From Isoetes taiwanensis (taxonomy: Eukaryota > Streptophyta > Lycopodiopsida > Isoetales > Isoetaceae), in contig JAJEKV010000081.1 in assembly GCA_021234155.1 (NCBI GenBank), positions 4,179,069 to 4,243,068 on the forward strand: a DNA stretch of 64,000 bases, read 5' to 3'. Position numbers and translations under genes: made by a program. Under the pieces are notes generated by a model, which did not search any database, had not been told where the DNA came from, and worked only from the letters and a program-made list of their open reading frames with translations. This document shows, piece by piece, positions 1 through 11,407 of this stretch; the first letter of the stretch is position 1; every line of letters begins with the position of its first letter.

Positions 1-470
1 AATTATAAGGCGTTCAAACATTAAAATCACACCTACTCTCATATTAATAAATGCTTTGATATGTAACGTCTGCCATTGAGTTTGTCTTAACATATAATAC
101 AAGAATTTAGGTGCCCTGTCCACATTTGTTAGACGGCATGTGACATGTCCCTTTAGACGTTAATATTGCAAGGTGGAATTAAATGGAATTGAAACGGTCA
201 ATATTGTAAGCGTGTAAATGAATTGAATTGGATTGGATGGACTTTAATTGTCCACGAATACCATGAGATCCGTGGGATCCAAAGAGTGTAATTCTTTTAC
301 GTTTATAGGATGGATATGACATTGTTCATTTCATATTTAAACTCTTGGCCTTTCATTTATTAAGGTCAAGAAATGCTTACATCTTACTCATGGTATTAAA
401 TGGAATTGAGACGGTCAATATTGCAAGCATGTAATTGCAATGGTTCAATTTATGCCCGATCTGAGTTGGA
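1..470. repeat. Dispersed repeat, partial copy (family also at 58.19-59.41 kb)
   Basis: Blocks at 40-148, 160-250 and 305-415 recur in the same order and orientation at about 58190-58285, 59028-59105 and 59285-59400. Shared strings include AATAAATGCTTTGAT, ATTGCAAGGTGGAATTAAAT and ATTGTTCATTTCATATTTAA. The right-hand copy carries about 740 extra bases between the first two blocks. The sequence is AT-rich with TTGGAT/GAATTG repeats and no coding sequence is visible. The transposon class is unknown. Confidence 0.75.
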
Positions 471-870
471 TTGGATCTCGTTGAAACCTAGTGAGGACTT
501 TTATGGAAACCTATAGTTGGTTACATAAAACCACTTCAGGTTTACAATAAAACGAATAGAGGCTTCCATTAAACTAGTTTAGATTTCCATGAAACTATTC
601 TCGTCTCAATTGGTTGGAAACCATTCATGGTTTCCTTCAAATATACTAGTCTAGGTTTCCATTGATAAAAACCTCTATAGATTTCCATTTAAAAATCCCA
701 TCTAGGTTTCCTTTGCCCCTATATAGGTTTTAATTTAGAAAACCCATCTAGGTTTAATGCCCCTATATAGGATTCAATTTAGAAAACCAAATCTCACATT
801 TTTCAAGGCCACTCCAAATCTTTCACATTTGTTAAGGTGCACGCGATCTTAATCTATCACGCTCTTCAAT
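471..870. other. AT-rich intergenic stretch with a short tandem duplication
   Basis: No coding sequence is recognised. The stretch is full of degenerate TAGGTTTCCAT-type words. At about 712-790 a ~47-bp unit containing GCCCCTATATAGG and AATTTAGAAAACC is present twice in tandem. Confidence 0.4.
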
Positions 871-2148
871 ATGCACGCGTTTTGCACCATGACACGATGG
901 GTCATCTATGCCTCTGAAATTATTTTCGATTCTTGTCCAATATTATTTCTCCATTTCTACTTATTTCTTGCAACTATTGTCTCCTCCATCAAATTCTTTG
1001 AAAGAGCTTGTGTTCTGGCATGGATCAGAACCTTGAAGGGTTATGAAGTTAGATCAAGCTCTTCAGATGAAACATTGAGTGACTTTGCTTTTGTAGCGAT
1101 TGCTCTAGATCCAGAGCTTGAAGACATACAAGATGAAGGTTGTGATGATGATGTAAATGTGGAGAGGATCAAGGGCCTGCTTTCCTCCTCCATCTATTAT
1201 CGCATCTACTGAAGGCTATGTCTTCACAGAAGCTGCATATAATTATGATGATTCATTGTGTTGTAAATTATTGAAGATGTGCTTGTTGTAGATCCAAACT
1301 TCCCTCCTGGATACCACCTTCTTCGCTAAGGTCTCGAGAGACATTAGTGGTAACAAGGTGGGTGTCCTTCAACAAAAATTGCAAATGGATACACAGGCTG
1401 TTTTTCTCACACGTATGACCATTGAAAAATGGTTATATGTTCCACCGGTTCATATTTAAAAATATATCATTGTTAAAGCCCATGTTCATGACGGTTGGGA
1501 CATCTTCCACTATCACCTACATTGGATAATATTAAGAATACATGGCAAGTTGGTGCCAAGTTCCATGGCATCCCAGAGCTTTATATTAGGCAATGCATCT
1601 AGCGTGCAAATGCAACGTCAAGTATCTGATCCGCATTACCAATGCAAATTTATTTAATTGTGAGGAGGATATGTCCATTGCCTCCTTTGATGCTCTCTTA
1701 AGGGAATTGCAAGTACAACATAGAGTTAGGTTATATCGTCGTCGGGATGTGGATGTGTTGAATAGAGGGGGCAAAATTCGCAAGGTCTGGATTGCAAGGA
1801 GAGAGGCAAAGTAGAAGAAGTTTCAAGATACAATGTGGACTCAGACTTCAAACAATCTCCCCAGTTAATCTTGCCCAAGATGGCTTTAGCATCGCCAAGA
1901 TACTTATTCGCACTAGTCATGATGGCCGCAATCCAAGGTCCGAGGATGACCAACCCTTACATCCATCTATGTTGGAAGAGGCTACTAGTATGCTATTATG
2001 GACTAGGGATTTTCAGGCAATGTGGGGCAACATGATCAAGAGGGAGGAGATACGTAACCGTGTCATTTTAAACCAATATATAAAGTCATGTACCATTACA
2101 AGATGGCTCATGAGGACATCTGGCATCTTGGATATCAATTGCAGCTAA
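871..2148 (+). other. Unrecognised, possibly decayed coding region
   Basis: Short open frames occur at 871-1212 (113 codons from an ATG), 1593-1814 and 1792-2148. I do not recognise any of them. The first has a hydrophobic N-terminal third (about residues 20-45) and an acidic C-terminal part. The frames overlap and change phase, which fits either an old broken gene or chance openness. They lie just outside the 3' tail of the LINE at 2.34 kb. They could be the other half of whatever the LINE inserted into, but no homology shows this. Confidence 0.15.
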
Positions 2149-2341
2149 GTGGATCATTTACTCTCGCTTTGCCAGTTTTTTGTTTCATATAAACTATAGA
2201 ACGATGTGCTTTGTTGAATTGTCTATAAGTTTAAGTGACTTTAGGATTATGGTTTCCTATATATTGCAGTGGCATCATTTGCTCCTGATTGGGATGAAGT
2301 AGAGAGTGGAATGGATAGTTGGGTAGGGTCACAAAGGGTAA

Positions 2342-2463
<122 letters not shown>

Positions 2464-2539
2464 TGTAATGTAATGTATTAGTCAAGCTCTCTTTGGGCCT
2501 TGAGAGACCATGGAGCTTCCAAGTACAAATTTAAGCAAT

Positions 2540-3274
2540 TTACAAATGTAATAATAAAGAACGGTGTGCATCCACTGCCTTAAAATATGGACTTAATCTT
2601 AGCGGTGACAACTGAAATAAAGATTTGAAATCATGTGCTTGAATGTCGAACTTATCTCTTATATCCTTGTAAGCGGGACAGCTTGCAAAAACATGATGCT
2701 CATCCTCAATGCTATCTGACTCACAAACTTTGCATAGCCTTTCTTCAACTGGGATTTTATACCAACGTCCGCTGTACCTTGCTATGACCTGCTTAAAAGT
2801 TTTTGGCATATTAACATTTAAATAATCTTGACTTTTATGCTCACTACTTGAATTTACACATGATCTGTAATGTGTTAGCCGGCTGCCCTGGACTGCCCAT
2901 AAGCGCTCAATAGAAAGCTGTTCAAGCAGTGCCCTTGCATCCTCCTTGTTTTCTGGCCAATTCATATCAGTTACCCCCCATTTACTTGCCCAATTCTTAA
3001 GATCATGTAACCACCCCTGCTGGTCCGAGGACACAAATGCTTGATATGAGATGTGGTCAGACGCTTGATTCTTCACCCTGTTTACAAAATTGATTGCTTG
3101 AAAGAGTGCTTCAAGCTCAAATGGGAACATCCCTGTTTCAGCAAGCATTATTGCATATGGTGTCTGAACTTTGATACCTAATTCTTCTCGCATGAACACT
3201 TTTTGCACTGATTCAATCTGCCCCCAGAGCTTAGGTGAGATACCTGGCCCCCAAATCGGTGCTCCATAAAGCAA
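2540..3274 (-). pseudogene. LINE ORF2 C-terminal region with zinc-knuckle
   Basis: A 244-residue open stretch begins LYGAPIWGPGI, the usual post-RT thumb region, and contains CKVCESDSIEDEHHVFASC near its end. This is a C-x2-C...H...C cluster seen at the C-terminus of many LINE ORF2 proteins. A stop at about 3277 separates it from the palm. No RNase H domain follows; the frame ends about 75 bp before the ATT tail. Confidence 0.8.
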
Positions 3275-3280
3275 AACCGG

Positions 3281-3812
3281 CTACACTAAAGTCTTATATA
3301 GAATCCTTTTAAGCCCCCAATCTGAAAGTGATGCCTTTGAGCATTTTACAAGCATGCTATACAGAGCAGATTTTCCTCCTATCACTCTTCTCTTGACACA
3401 TTCTTTCCAATTATATTTTGCAGAGAAATCCAGCCCCAAATACTTATAACTCTCCACTGTTTCTAACTCTTGTCCATGGTAAACAAATGCCGGCCTGTCT
3501 TTTGTTCCAAAGACCATTATCTTTGATTTGGATGTGTTTACCCGCATTGTCTTCTCCTCACAAAAGGACTCCAACATGTCCAGAAGATCTTGCAATGCTT
3601 TCTGCTTGCTTGCAACCAAGACCACGTCATCAGCATATAGTAACAAATGTATCAGATACATACCCAATCTCGTCTCTGCTAAGGAGCGAGCACGCATCCA
3701 TTCTTCCAATTCCTCTATGAAAAGACCAAACAAAGTTGGAGACAATGGGCATCCCTGACGCACTCCTATGGTATTCTTGACTACTGTATCCAAATCACAT
3801 GATAATTTGATA
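3281..3812 (-). pseudogene. LINE reverse transcriptase palm (YADD)
   Basis: The frame starts in the conserved RT block GVRQGCPLSPTLF (about 3770-3730) and contains the active-site box LLYADDVVLVA (about 3640-3605), with both catalytic aspartates present. It continues through the KSKIMVFG and YKYLGLDF blocks. All core palm motifs are present, so the catalytic core looks intact here. The element is nevertheless dead because of frameshifts on both sides and the MITE at 3817-4136. Confidence 0.93.
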
Positions 3813-3816
3813 AGCA

Positions 3817-4136
3817 GGGTAAAAGCATTTAGGGTGTCCCTTAAAAAGTATTATTTAGTGACTAAAAAAGTACCTAAAAAGGTACCCAGGACTGGGTACT
3901 GGGTACCTGTGTAATATCTCAAAAAAAGGTACATTCTAGAACTTTTATATATATTTTGATCTCCAGTAGCATTATCTTTATCTTAACTTTGAATATTAAT
4001 GCGTCCTTGACTTTTATTTTGGACTTTTGCACTAGTTTTAATGAAAATAAAAATGAGAAAGTACCCAATTCTGAAGTACCTAGTGTATGTACTTTTGCAG
4101 GTTCCAAAAGTGGTACACCCTAACATGCTTTTACCC
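3817..4136. mobile_element. 320-bp MITE nested in the LINE, 4-bp target duplication
   Basis: The ends are inverted repeats: GGGTAAAAGCATTTAGGGTG on the left, and the complement of the right end reads GGGTAAAAGCATGTTAGGGT. AGCA flanks it on both sides (3813-3816 and 4137-4140). Removing the element and one AGCA makes the LINE reverse-transcriptase frame continuous, which fixes both boundaries. It has no coding capacity and is internally AT-rich with repeated GGTACC words. A 4-bp duplication is unusual among plant MITEs (Sola- or Chapaev-type elements produce 4 bp), so the superfamily is left open. Confidence 0.88.
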
Positions 4137-4141
4137 AGCAC

Positions 4142-5169
4142 TTCAGAGTAGAGTTGCGAAATAGCACTGCTTATCTCTACTGGTACTCCAATTTGTGTCA
4201 TTCTTTCACCTAGCTCTCTTCGCGGGACAGTATCAAATGCCTTGGCGAAATCTATGAATGCGACATATAATACCTTGTTTGGTGTTTTTTGGCTCTTTCA
4301 ACAAGTACACGCAATGTCAGTGCATGGTCAAGTGTATTATGTCCTCTTCTAAAACCTGCTTGACAGAAAGACCGTTTGTTATTTGCCTCTGCCCATGTGC
4401 TCAGTTTGCATTCTAGTAAACTGCCTAATATTTTGGCAAAAACTCCCAATTAGTATAGTTCTGTAATTGTTTGCATCCTTTTTGTCCCCTGATTTATGGA
4501 TTGGATGGACATGGTTCATCTTCCAATTATCTGGCAATCCTTGTCTGATGCAACCCCATTTAGCAGTTTTGTGAGAAAAAGATACCGCCCCCTCTCACCT
4601 CCCCATTTGAGCAATTCCACACACAGTCCTTCTAAATCTTGTGCTTTATTATTCTCCATATCAGTGATAATATCCCTTACTTTTACCTCTGTAAACAAAT
4701 CAATCTGTGTAGCTGAAACCTGCATGCAGCCCGCGCCTTCTTTATTGTAAATATCATGCACTAATTTTAGCAGTGCCTCTATTTTTAAATTATGCTTTTT
4801 TGATCTTCCCTTCAGCGTTGTCCAAAAGGGTTTTGGGCTCTTTTTGAGTTTCTCACTAAGCTCTATTTGCCTTCGACTGTAGAATGCACTCTTTTTATTC
4901 CGCAGCAAATTCTTGTACCATGTAGGTTTATAAATACAATTCCGTGGCAATTTCATTCTTGCAACATGACATTCTGCATCCCACCAAGCATTACACGGTT
5001 TGCTTTTTACAGGTTTCTTCGTGTAACCAAATACATCTCCAGCAGCTTGATGAATGAGATGGGTAAAAGACCTTGCATCTGTATTCAAATCTCCCGTGCA
5101 ACTGACATGTTCAAGGAGTGCTTCGATTTTCTTTTTGTAATTTTTACTTGCTTTATAGTCAATCTTCAA
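4142..5169 (-). pseudogene. LINE ORF2 linker and N-terminal reverse transcriptase
   Basis: Two frames (5169-4516 and 4449-4252, continuing toward 4142) carry the region between endonuclease and RT palm. Visible pieces are a basic linker with WWDAE, the RT fingers motif DFAKAFDTV-like on the minus strand near 4260-4225 (fragmented), and the stretch CQAGFRRGHNTLDHAL around 4370-4320. They are separated by frameshifts and are followed immediately by the MITE insertion at 4136. Confidence 0.75.
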
Positions 5170-5786
5170 CCTCGGTAAAAAGTATGATGCTGAATTTCAG
5201 ATTTTTGCACATGCTTTATCAATAAGTGCAGGGGCTTATGGTCAGATTCTGGTAGCTTCTCACCAATGTAAAAATCTTGAACGATGTCAAGACTCTTCGC
5301 CATGCAATAATCAACCACACTATCTCCAGAATGATTGAGATATGTGAACCCTTTTGATTCTGGAAAGCACGTTATACCATTGAGAATCTTCAAATTGCAA
5401 ACCGTATTGAACTCTAAAAGAAACTCGCCCATACTATTGGAGGCTTTGTCTTCGGAAAGTCTTTGAAAATTCGGATCTTCTTTCTCATGCAGTTGGACAT
5501 CTGTGATGTCTTCATACATGGTGGACTGCTGGCAGCCTGTGCGGGCATTAAAATCACCCAATATTAGTACTTCACCTTGTGAACTATACCTCAATGTATC
5601 TGCACAAAGATTCTGAAACGGATCTTCCTTGTCCATGTCTCTTCTATTATAAATTTTAGCATTGCTTGGCGCAAAATAGCATATAGCTATAAATATATCA
5701 CATCTTATTCCCTCTATTTTCAACCACATATACTGTTTGTTGATATCTGATTTCAAGACTTGAAGCCTTTGTGTAAAACATTGATG
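5166..5786 (-). pseudogene. LINE ORF2 endonuclease domain (truncated)
   Basis: The frame contains the endonuclease/exonuclease/phosphatase signature GDFNARTG (near 5575-5550) and the catalytic-type ESDHKPL motif near its end (about 5240-5220). In active LINEs this domain nicks the target DNA to prime reverse transcription. The first roughly 80-100 residues of the fold, with the usual N-terminal catalytic Asn/Glu, are missing because the element is 5'-truncated. The initial residues of the open frame come from neighbouring DNA. A frameshift at about 5168 separates it from the downstream part. Confidence 0.85.
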
Positions 5787-5787
5787 A

Positions 5788-6900
5788 ACTATCATGTAAA
5801 TCATGTTATTGGATGTGGAGGACATTATCTACATTGGAACCTAATAACTATTTTATGTACTATACAAGACAAGATGGACCAGCAAAAGACTTGTCTTCTA
5901 CAAGTCAAGTACATACCAAAGTCATGTGGAAGATCATACCCTTTGCAGGTCTCAATGTCCGGGTGATCTTGCATGGGCAGACTCAAACCTACTATGGGCA
6001 TTTTAGTTTGGAGTTGTGGAGTGATGGTCCAGATTTTCATATTGGGAGAGTGTTTGAGGGACTGTGAAAATGGATATAATGGTCACCTCCAGGACCCTAC
6101 AACTAGCCAGGCACTACATAGTGCATTGTTAGATGGAAACCCTAACAATATTGAAAAGTTTAGCAAGGCAAGGTTTAGGAAGCATGGGTCTAGTGAACAT
6201 GTTGAAGCTTCAACTTCACGTGCTCGAGCTCAAGATCTACCTAGAAGGTTCATCTTGCAACTTGATAATTGTGCAGGCCAAAATAAGAACATGTGGATGT
6301 TTTCTTTCCTATCCTACTTAACAGCTGTGGGGATATTTGAAAGAGTTACTTTAGGGTTTTTGATGCCCGGGCATACCCATAAGGATGTGGACACATTATT
6401 TGGCAAATATAGTTGTATACTAAAGCAACAGACAATGATCCAACTTTTCTAGGCTAATAAAAATCTTGCATGAATGCACTACTCCAAACCCTATAGGTTC
6501 TCTAATAGAAGAAGTGCCTGATTAGAAGAGCTTTATGGATAGTTATGCATTGGATCTTGAAGATCATTCTAGGCTTTTGCAGCTCACTTTTTGGGTGAGA
6601 AATGGGATTCCAATCTTTCAATGGAAGACGAGATCTTCAAAAGAGGAGTGGAGAGGAGGGAAGGAAATATGGCGTAGAGATGAGAATGGCAAGCCTATGA
6701 TACCTCCAGGTCAACTAAAATCTCTAAAAGTAGATGCACCAAATATCTTGCAAACATGTTATGGTTTTAGAATCAAGCCTTCAGGGTGCATCCATGAGTA
6801 TTTCCTCTTCTATTTGATGATATTTTGCTTCCATTACAGGATGCTTTCGAGAAGGATCCAACAACATCAGGGTATGCTACATGTTTATTGTGATGTATAA
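5788..6900 (+). pseudogene. DUF7869-like (RNase H-fold transposase-like) relic
   Basis: Three overlapping frames (about 5813-6067, 5973-6452, 6535-6900) together resemble the DUF7869 proteins abundant in plant and animal repeats. Diagnostic blocks are LQLDNCAGQNKNMW (6256-6297) and FLMPGHTHKDVDTLFGKYS (6358-6415), with conserved D-N-C and G-H-T-x-x-D residues. A C-terminal block with IPIFQWKTR and EEWRGG lies at 6608-6660. At least two frameshifts and stops break it, and the N-terminal part is missing or was displaced when the LINE at 2.3-5.8 kb inserted beside it. The family assignment rests on motif memory. The exact biochemical role of the domain is not established. Confidence 0.6.
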
Positions 6901-7375
6901 TTCGATTTTTTGGATCTTCCTTTTGCTAAACACTGAGTATAAATTTGTGACACTAGGGATAATTTTGTGGAGCAGATGAAGGCCGGATGACAAGGGCATA
7001 TGTCTTAGTATGAGTATTTGCAGACCTCGAAGCTATCTTCTAACATCTAAATTTACTGTTGCTCGCTTAAAGTTCCTCAAGGTCTTCTCTAATTTGTTAC
7101 ATCCCTCCAAGATCTTGCCATAGCATTTTACTAGCAGTCTTCAAGGTTACTTTATTTCCTTCCCCTTTCTTGCCCTTAACTTTTGCTTTTATTCTCAAAA
7201 TATTTTCTTCCCCCTTTGAGTTAAAGCTTGAGCTTCTCTCCAGGTGAACTCATTGCTTTCTAACAATTCCTGCAAGGAAGTTGTCCTCAAGGCTGTAAGC
7301 CCATACAATGGTGCATATTGTTTATCATATTCAATGAAATTCTATTGGAACTGGTAAGCTGTACACCCTATAAAA
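6901..7375. other. Intergenic, nothing recognised
   Basis: AT-rich sequence with pyrimidine runs around 7140-7215. I see no gene, repeat pair or element end here. Confidence 0.4.
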
Positions 7376-7835
7376 TGGTCCTTAAGAATCCTTAAGAATG
7401 ATAGCCTTGCGATTGATCCAAGCTTGGACACAAGGTTCAAAGGTGTATTTTATTCCAACACCAGAACCAAAATTAGAAAAGGATTTTGGTGCCCTTCTTG
7501 AGAGTGCAGAAGATACAGGGATCAGATCTGAAGTAGATGGAGAGGAATTCAAACCTCATAAGCTTATTTTAGATGCTATATCCCCTGTTTTCAAAGCATG
7601 GTTATTTGGTCCTATGGGTGACCGCAACACTAATACCCTTTGCGCTAAGGACATCCAGGCAACAGTATTCAAGGTATGCAATGTTTCATTTTGCCATCTA
7701 CATTTGTTTATATTCCCTTTGAAGATAATATATGACAAGGTTTATTAATTTTTATAATTGTGTCTGCAAGTGATGCTTCATTCTGTTGTGCCTTAGGACT
7801 TAAGTTGCAAAATTCATTTACGGCGATGCACTGAG
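7376..7835 (+). pseudogene. MATH-BTB (BPM-like) gene fragment
   Basis: BPM proteins are substrate adaptors of CUL3 ubiquitin ligases. About 7376-7410 resembles the end of the MATH domain (LKNDSLAID). The frame from 7398 reads through FGALLESAE, SEVDGEEFKPHKLIL, SPVFKAWLFGPMGDRNT and ATVFK, which is the N-terminal half of a plant BPM BTB domain. It stops at a consensus splice donor (AAG|GTATGC at 7673/7674). After a ~120-bp intron-like gap and a TTAG acceptor (7796), KFIYGDAL continues the BTB fold but is out of phase by one base. Most of the MATH domain and the rest of the BTB are missing. A frameshift also lies near 7395. It is a non-functional exon fragment, with introns kept, so DNA-level duplication or capture is more likely than retroposition. 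Confidence 0.65.
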
Positions 7836-9823
7836 ACAGGGGACATGGTTATTCTTTGTCATATTCAACTGCATTATGTGAATATAGCAATTGGCAATGC
7901 ACCTACAGATTGATGTAGCACAGCAATGAATGATGACCTGCATAGAATACAACAGCATATCAGGGCATAATGCGCTAAGAAGCAACTACCATCTCTTAGA
8001 ATCTCACATGGGAAACTTCAAACACACAACACAAGATCCATTACATATAGTATATACTGTCATTTACTATTTCATGCATTTGCTTTTCATGTATGCGTGT
8101 ACTCTATTGGTTGTGGGAGACACGGTTCCAAAAAATGCTAAACTTTGAAAAACCACGTGGATAAGTATAATATTTAAACCAAATTGCGATATTTCAGATT
8201 GCTCTTGCTCATGGTTTGAGCCCATGGTTACTCATAATCATTTGAAATACATGGTTGCAATACTTAATCGAAAGCTTAGATAGAACGACGTAAAAGAGAA
8301 ACTTGAATTGTTTTAGAATGTTGATTATGCTCAAATATCGTTGACCTCAACCATAAAGAAATAGATGCGTCATGCAAAAACATAAAAAAGTCAACAGTCA
8401 ATGAACATTTATCTAGCAGTCTCGCCTGTGGATTTTGCAATATTTGCCAGAGTATTTAGAAACCCAAAAGGTTCATATGAGAGTAATTGAGTTTTAAATT
8501 TCCTTTTCCTAAAAGTTAGCAAGGGGAATAGAAATACACATTTTTCAAAGATTGACCCAAATGGAGTGCATGCATTAATATAATGGATATATATTCAAAG
8601 TTTACCTATTTAAACCTGAACCAAAATGTTTTACAATCAATCTTGCAAGAGTGGCATCATTCATTTTAACACATAAATGCAAAAAACACCACAAAAAGAA
8701 ATGGAAAGACATTGCAAAAAAGAAATGAAGCTTAGCTTTATACCATTCTTTTTAAGAACATCATCATAAATGCATCTATAATGTAGAAGCAACTTTATAG
8801 GTGGTCCAACTAGCTCCATGTATAGATTTGCAAAAATGAAATGAAGCGGAGCTTTATACCACAGTTATGACAAACAAATATCATTCGAAGCTTTCACACA
8901 ATGCTTATATTAGAAAGCACCCAATATAATACAAGCTATATTGTTTAATCCTTTATAGGTTTCCAAACATTAGCCCAGCAACTCTGAGCACCTTAACTAG
9001 TCTATAATAGCAATATCTACTCGGTTTCAACCACCAAAGATTCTTTGGCAGCTAACTATAATAACTACCTCCATAACCCTAGAACCTGATTTACCTTCTT
9101 TTTTTGTGAAACTAAGGTAATATCATTTATTAATATCCAGACATCTATAATACCAATATCTACTCGATTTCAACCACCAAAGATTCTTTGGCATGCATTT
9201 TTGCTTCATCTTGACCACCACAAATCCTCTATATCTTTTCATATTCTCCATTTCGACCACACAAAATCCTCTAGCTTGCTTCCTCCTCTCCATGCATTAA
9301 GGGCTCCAAATTGGGGGGTTCCTCCCCAAACTTCCGATTAAAGTTAAAATCCAATTTTTAAGATAGTTACCGAAAAATTTCCGATCAAAATTTTGTAAAA
9401 TACTTGTTAAATCTACATATTTTCTTAAAAATCCAAGCTGCTGGTTTAAGCAAAATCTAAATTATTGGAAGGATGGAGCCATGTAATAAGAACTTTTACA
9501 TTTATTGTTGAGGCTTTGAAGCTCAAAAAATTTAACAAAAAATACCAAATCCTGCTAGCTGTCAAAGACGCGTCATGAATATTCATGTTGACAAATTGGC
9601 CCTTAGCTTATATCTGGCGCATTTGGGTTTATGCTGCAGCTGGGTGTAGGTTAAAGATGATGGGTATTTCCTTAAGAGCTGCGTTGAGCATTTCTAATTC
9701 AAAGATGCGGTTAGTTGATGTTTGTGAAAAGTTTGATGTTTGTAAATAATACACAGGTTTTATTTGTTTCCACGATGCTCTTATTAGATTTGTAAGTTCA
9801 AAAGAATTGGGTTGGATAAGAGA
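7836..9823. other. Intergenic with dispersed repeat (8.69-9.20 kb)
   Basis: No gene is recognised. Around 8725-8960 the words AGCTTTATACCATTC and ATCATCATAAATGCA and the following TATATTAGAAA recur at about 54320-54520, and a related stretch occurs near 21250-21360. This indicates a dispersed repeat family. Within it a ~55-bp segment (TCTATAATAGCAATATCTAC...) at about 9001-9057 is duplicated at 9147-9191. The stretch 9301-9600 holds nothing recognisable. Confidence 0.45.
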
Positions 9824-10568
9824 ATGAATATTCCCAAAGAAATTCTGTTTCTTGGTCTCCTCTTGCTTATGCTGAGGATCTGGGCGCTGGATGACGTTCA
9901 ATGTTTGAAAGATTTTAAGAATTCTATTCAGGATCCACAGGGCTCGCTCTCAAGCTGGACGTTTGAAAGCGATGATGTTTGTTCGTACACAGGGATTACT
10001 TGTTTCCATCAAAATGGTTCCCAGGTTTATGCCATCACTTTGAGCTCAATGGGGCTAACAGGAGGTTTTCCTAGCGGATTAGGTGGTTGCAAGAGCCTCA
10101 CAACGCTGGATCTTTCTAATAATTCTTTCACAGGTCCAATCCCTGGTGATCTAGATAGGATGGTCCCATATCTTACGCAACTTAAGCTCCAGAACAACAA
10201 AATTGGTGGTTCCATACCCGAAGGTCTACGCAATTGCACTTATCTAAACGAGCTTCTCCTTAACAACAACAAGCTGACAGGTTCCATACCATTCAATATC
10301 GGTTATCTAAGCCGTTTGACAGAATTTAACGTGTCTAACAATAAGTTGTTATCTGGACAAGTTCCAACTTCCCTTACGGAGAGTTCAGTTTCAGGAAAGA
10401 GTTTTACAAAAGACGCATTTCTTCAACAAGAGTTGTTCTTCCAGTGGCGATATTATTCTGATTGTAGGATGTGTTGTTGGAGTAGTCTTATGCCTTACAA
10501 TTTTAGCACTTGTCTGCATTCGGTTTGTCTACAATCCAAGCTCACGAATAAAAATCCAGAGCAAATAA
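9824..10568 (+). pseudogene. BIR-like LRR receptor, kinase missing, frameshifted
   Basis: The ATG at 9824 opens a signal peptide (ILFLGLLLLMLRIWA), an LRRNT-type domain (LKDFKNSI, SSWTF, CSYTGITC) and about four to five LRRs of the LDLSNNSFTGPIP type, ending at FNVSNNKLL. This layout (short ectodomain of ~5 LRRs) is that of BIR (BAK1-interacting receptor-like) pseudokinases. The original frame runs to 10636, but a single-base shift near 10415-10425 moves to a frame with a Cys-Ser cluster, a clear membrane span (VGCVVGVVLCLTILALVCI, about 10465-10520) and a stop at 10566-10568, after only about 13 cytosolic residues. No kinase sequence is visible up to 11.3 kb. Either a base is lost or mis-called, or this is a decayed, truncated copy. 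Confidence 0.8.
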
Positions 10569-11407
10569 ATATTACGAAAGCACTGCCTAAATGTTCTTAC
10601 ATTAAGATATGTTCCAGTGACATCGGTTTATTATAAATGTCAAGAGAATTGGGATGTATGCTTGTCATGGCCGAAGAAGGGGTAATGGATAAATCATCTG
10701 AGATGATAAACCTGATGTTCTTTTTCACAAAACCTGGACAATGAAGGTCTCAAGAGGTTCCTCTTCATTTCAGCTAGTGCAATATTGAGGAACAGACAGT
10801 TGTGGAGGAAGCTTGGTGCACCTCTTGAAGAAAAATCTGGTCCCCCCCTTTGTCGTCTGCATTAGTAGCAGATAACATAAGAGGTTGCTTGTAAGGCTTA
10901 TAATTGGCTTAACTAGAGGTCAACGAAATCCTTCCTGCCCCTGATACACAACGAAGATTGAAATTGCCATTAGTAAAATGAACAAGGAAAATGTGCCACA
11001 GAGGAAGAATCATAATTCTAAATGACAGACAGAGCAGCCTATTTTTTGAACACCATTAGTGCAAACGATGAGAAAGGGTTGTTGCTGTTTCAGTACTAAT
11101 GGTGTTTGACTGCGTCTTTCCGCTGCAACAGCACCTGAAACACAATCTTGCTCACAGAATCTTGCTCACAATCTTGCTCACACAATCTTGGGGTGCATCC
11201 ATGCCTGCCACAACCAGTGTGACACTCACATATACCTGACGGTTTCGGCAGCCGGCTCCAACAAGTCGATTTATGCCGTCCCATGTAATCCATTTCTAGC
11301 ATGCTAAAGAGGGAAGGAGCTAGCTTCTATAGATGGCACTGCTCTATCCTTATTGCTCTATCCTTATCCTTATTGTTTTTTTTCGATCATTGGATCGAAG
11401 CATAATT
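10569..11407. other. Intergenic; no kinase domain; small hairpin
   Basis: No protein kinase motifs (glycine loop, HRD, DFG) are seen downstream of the LRR relic. A 12-bp inverted repeat (AACACCATTAGT at 11049-11060 and its complement at 11095-11106) flanks 34 bp. CTCACAATCTTG-type words repeat at 11150-11190. Confidence 0.45.

Noticed and set aside
10569..11300. Kinase domain of the LRR receptor
   Set aside because: No glycine-rich loop, HRD or DFG motif was found in any frame.
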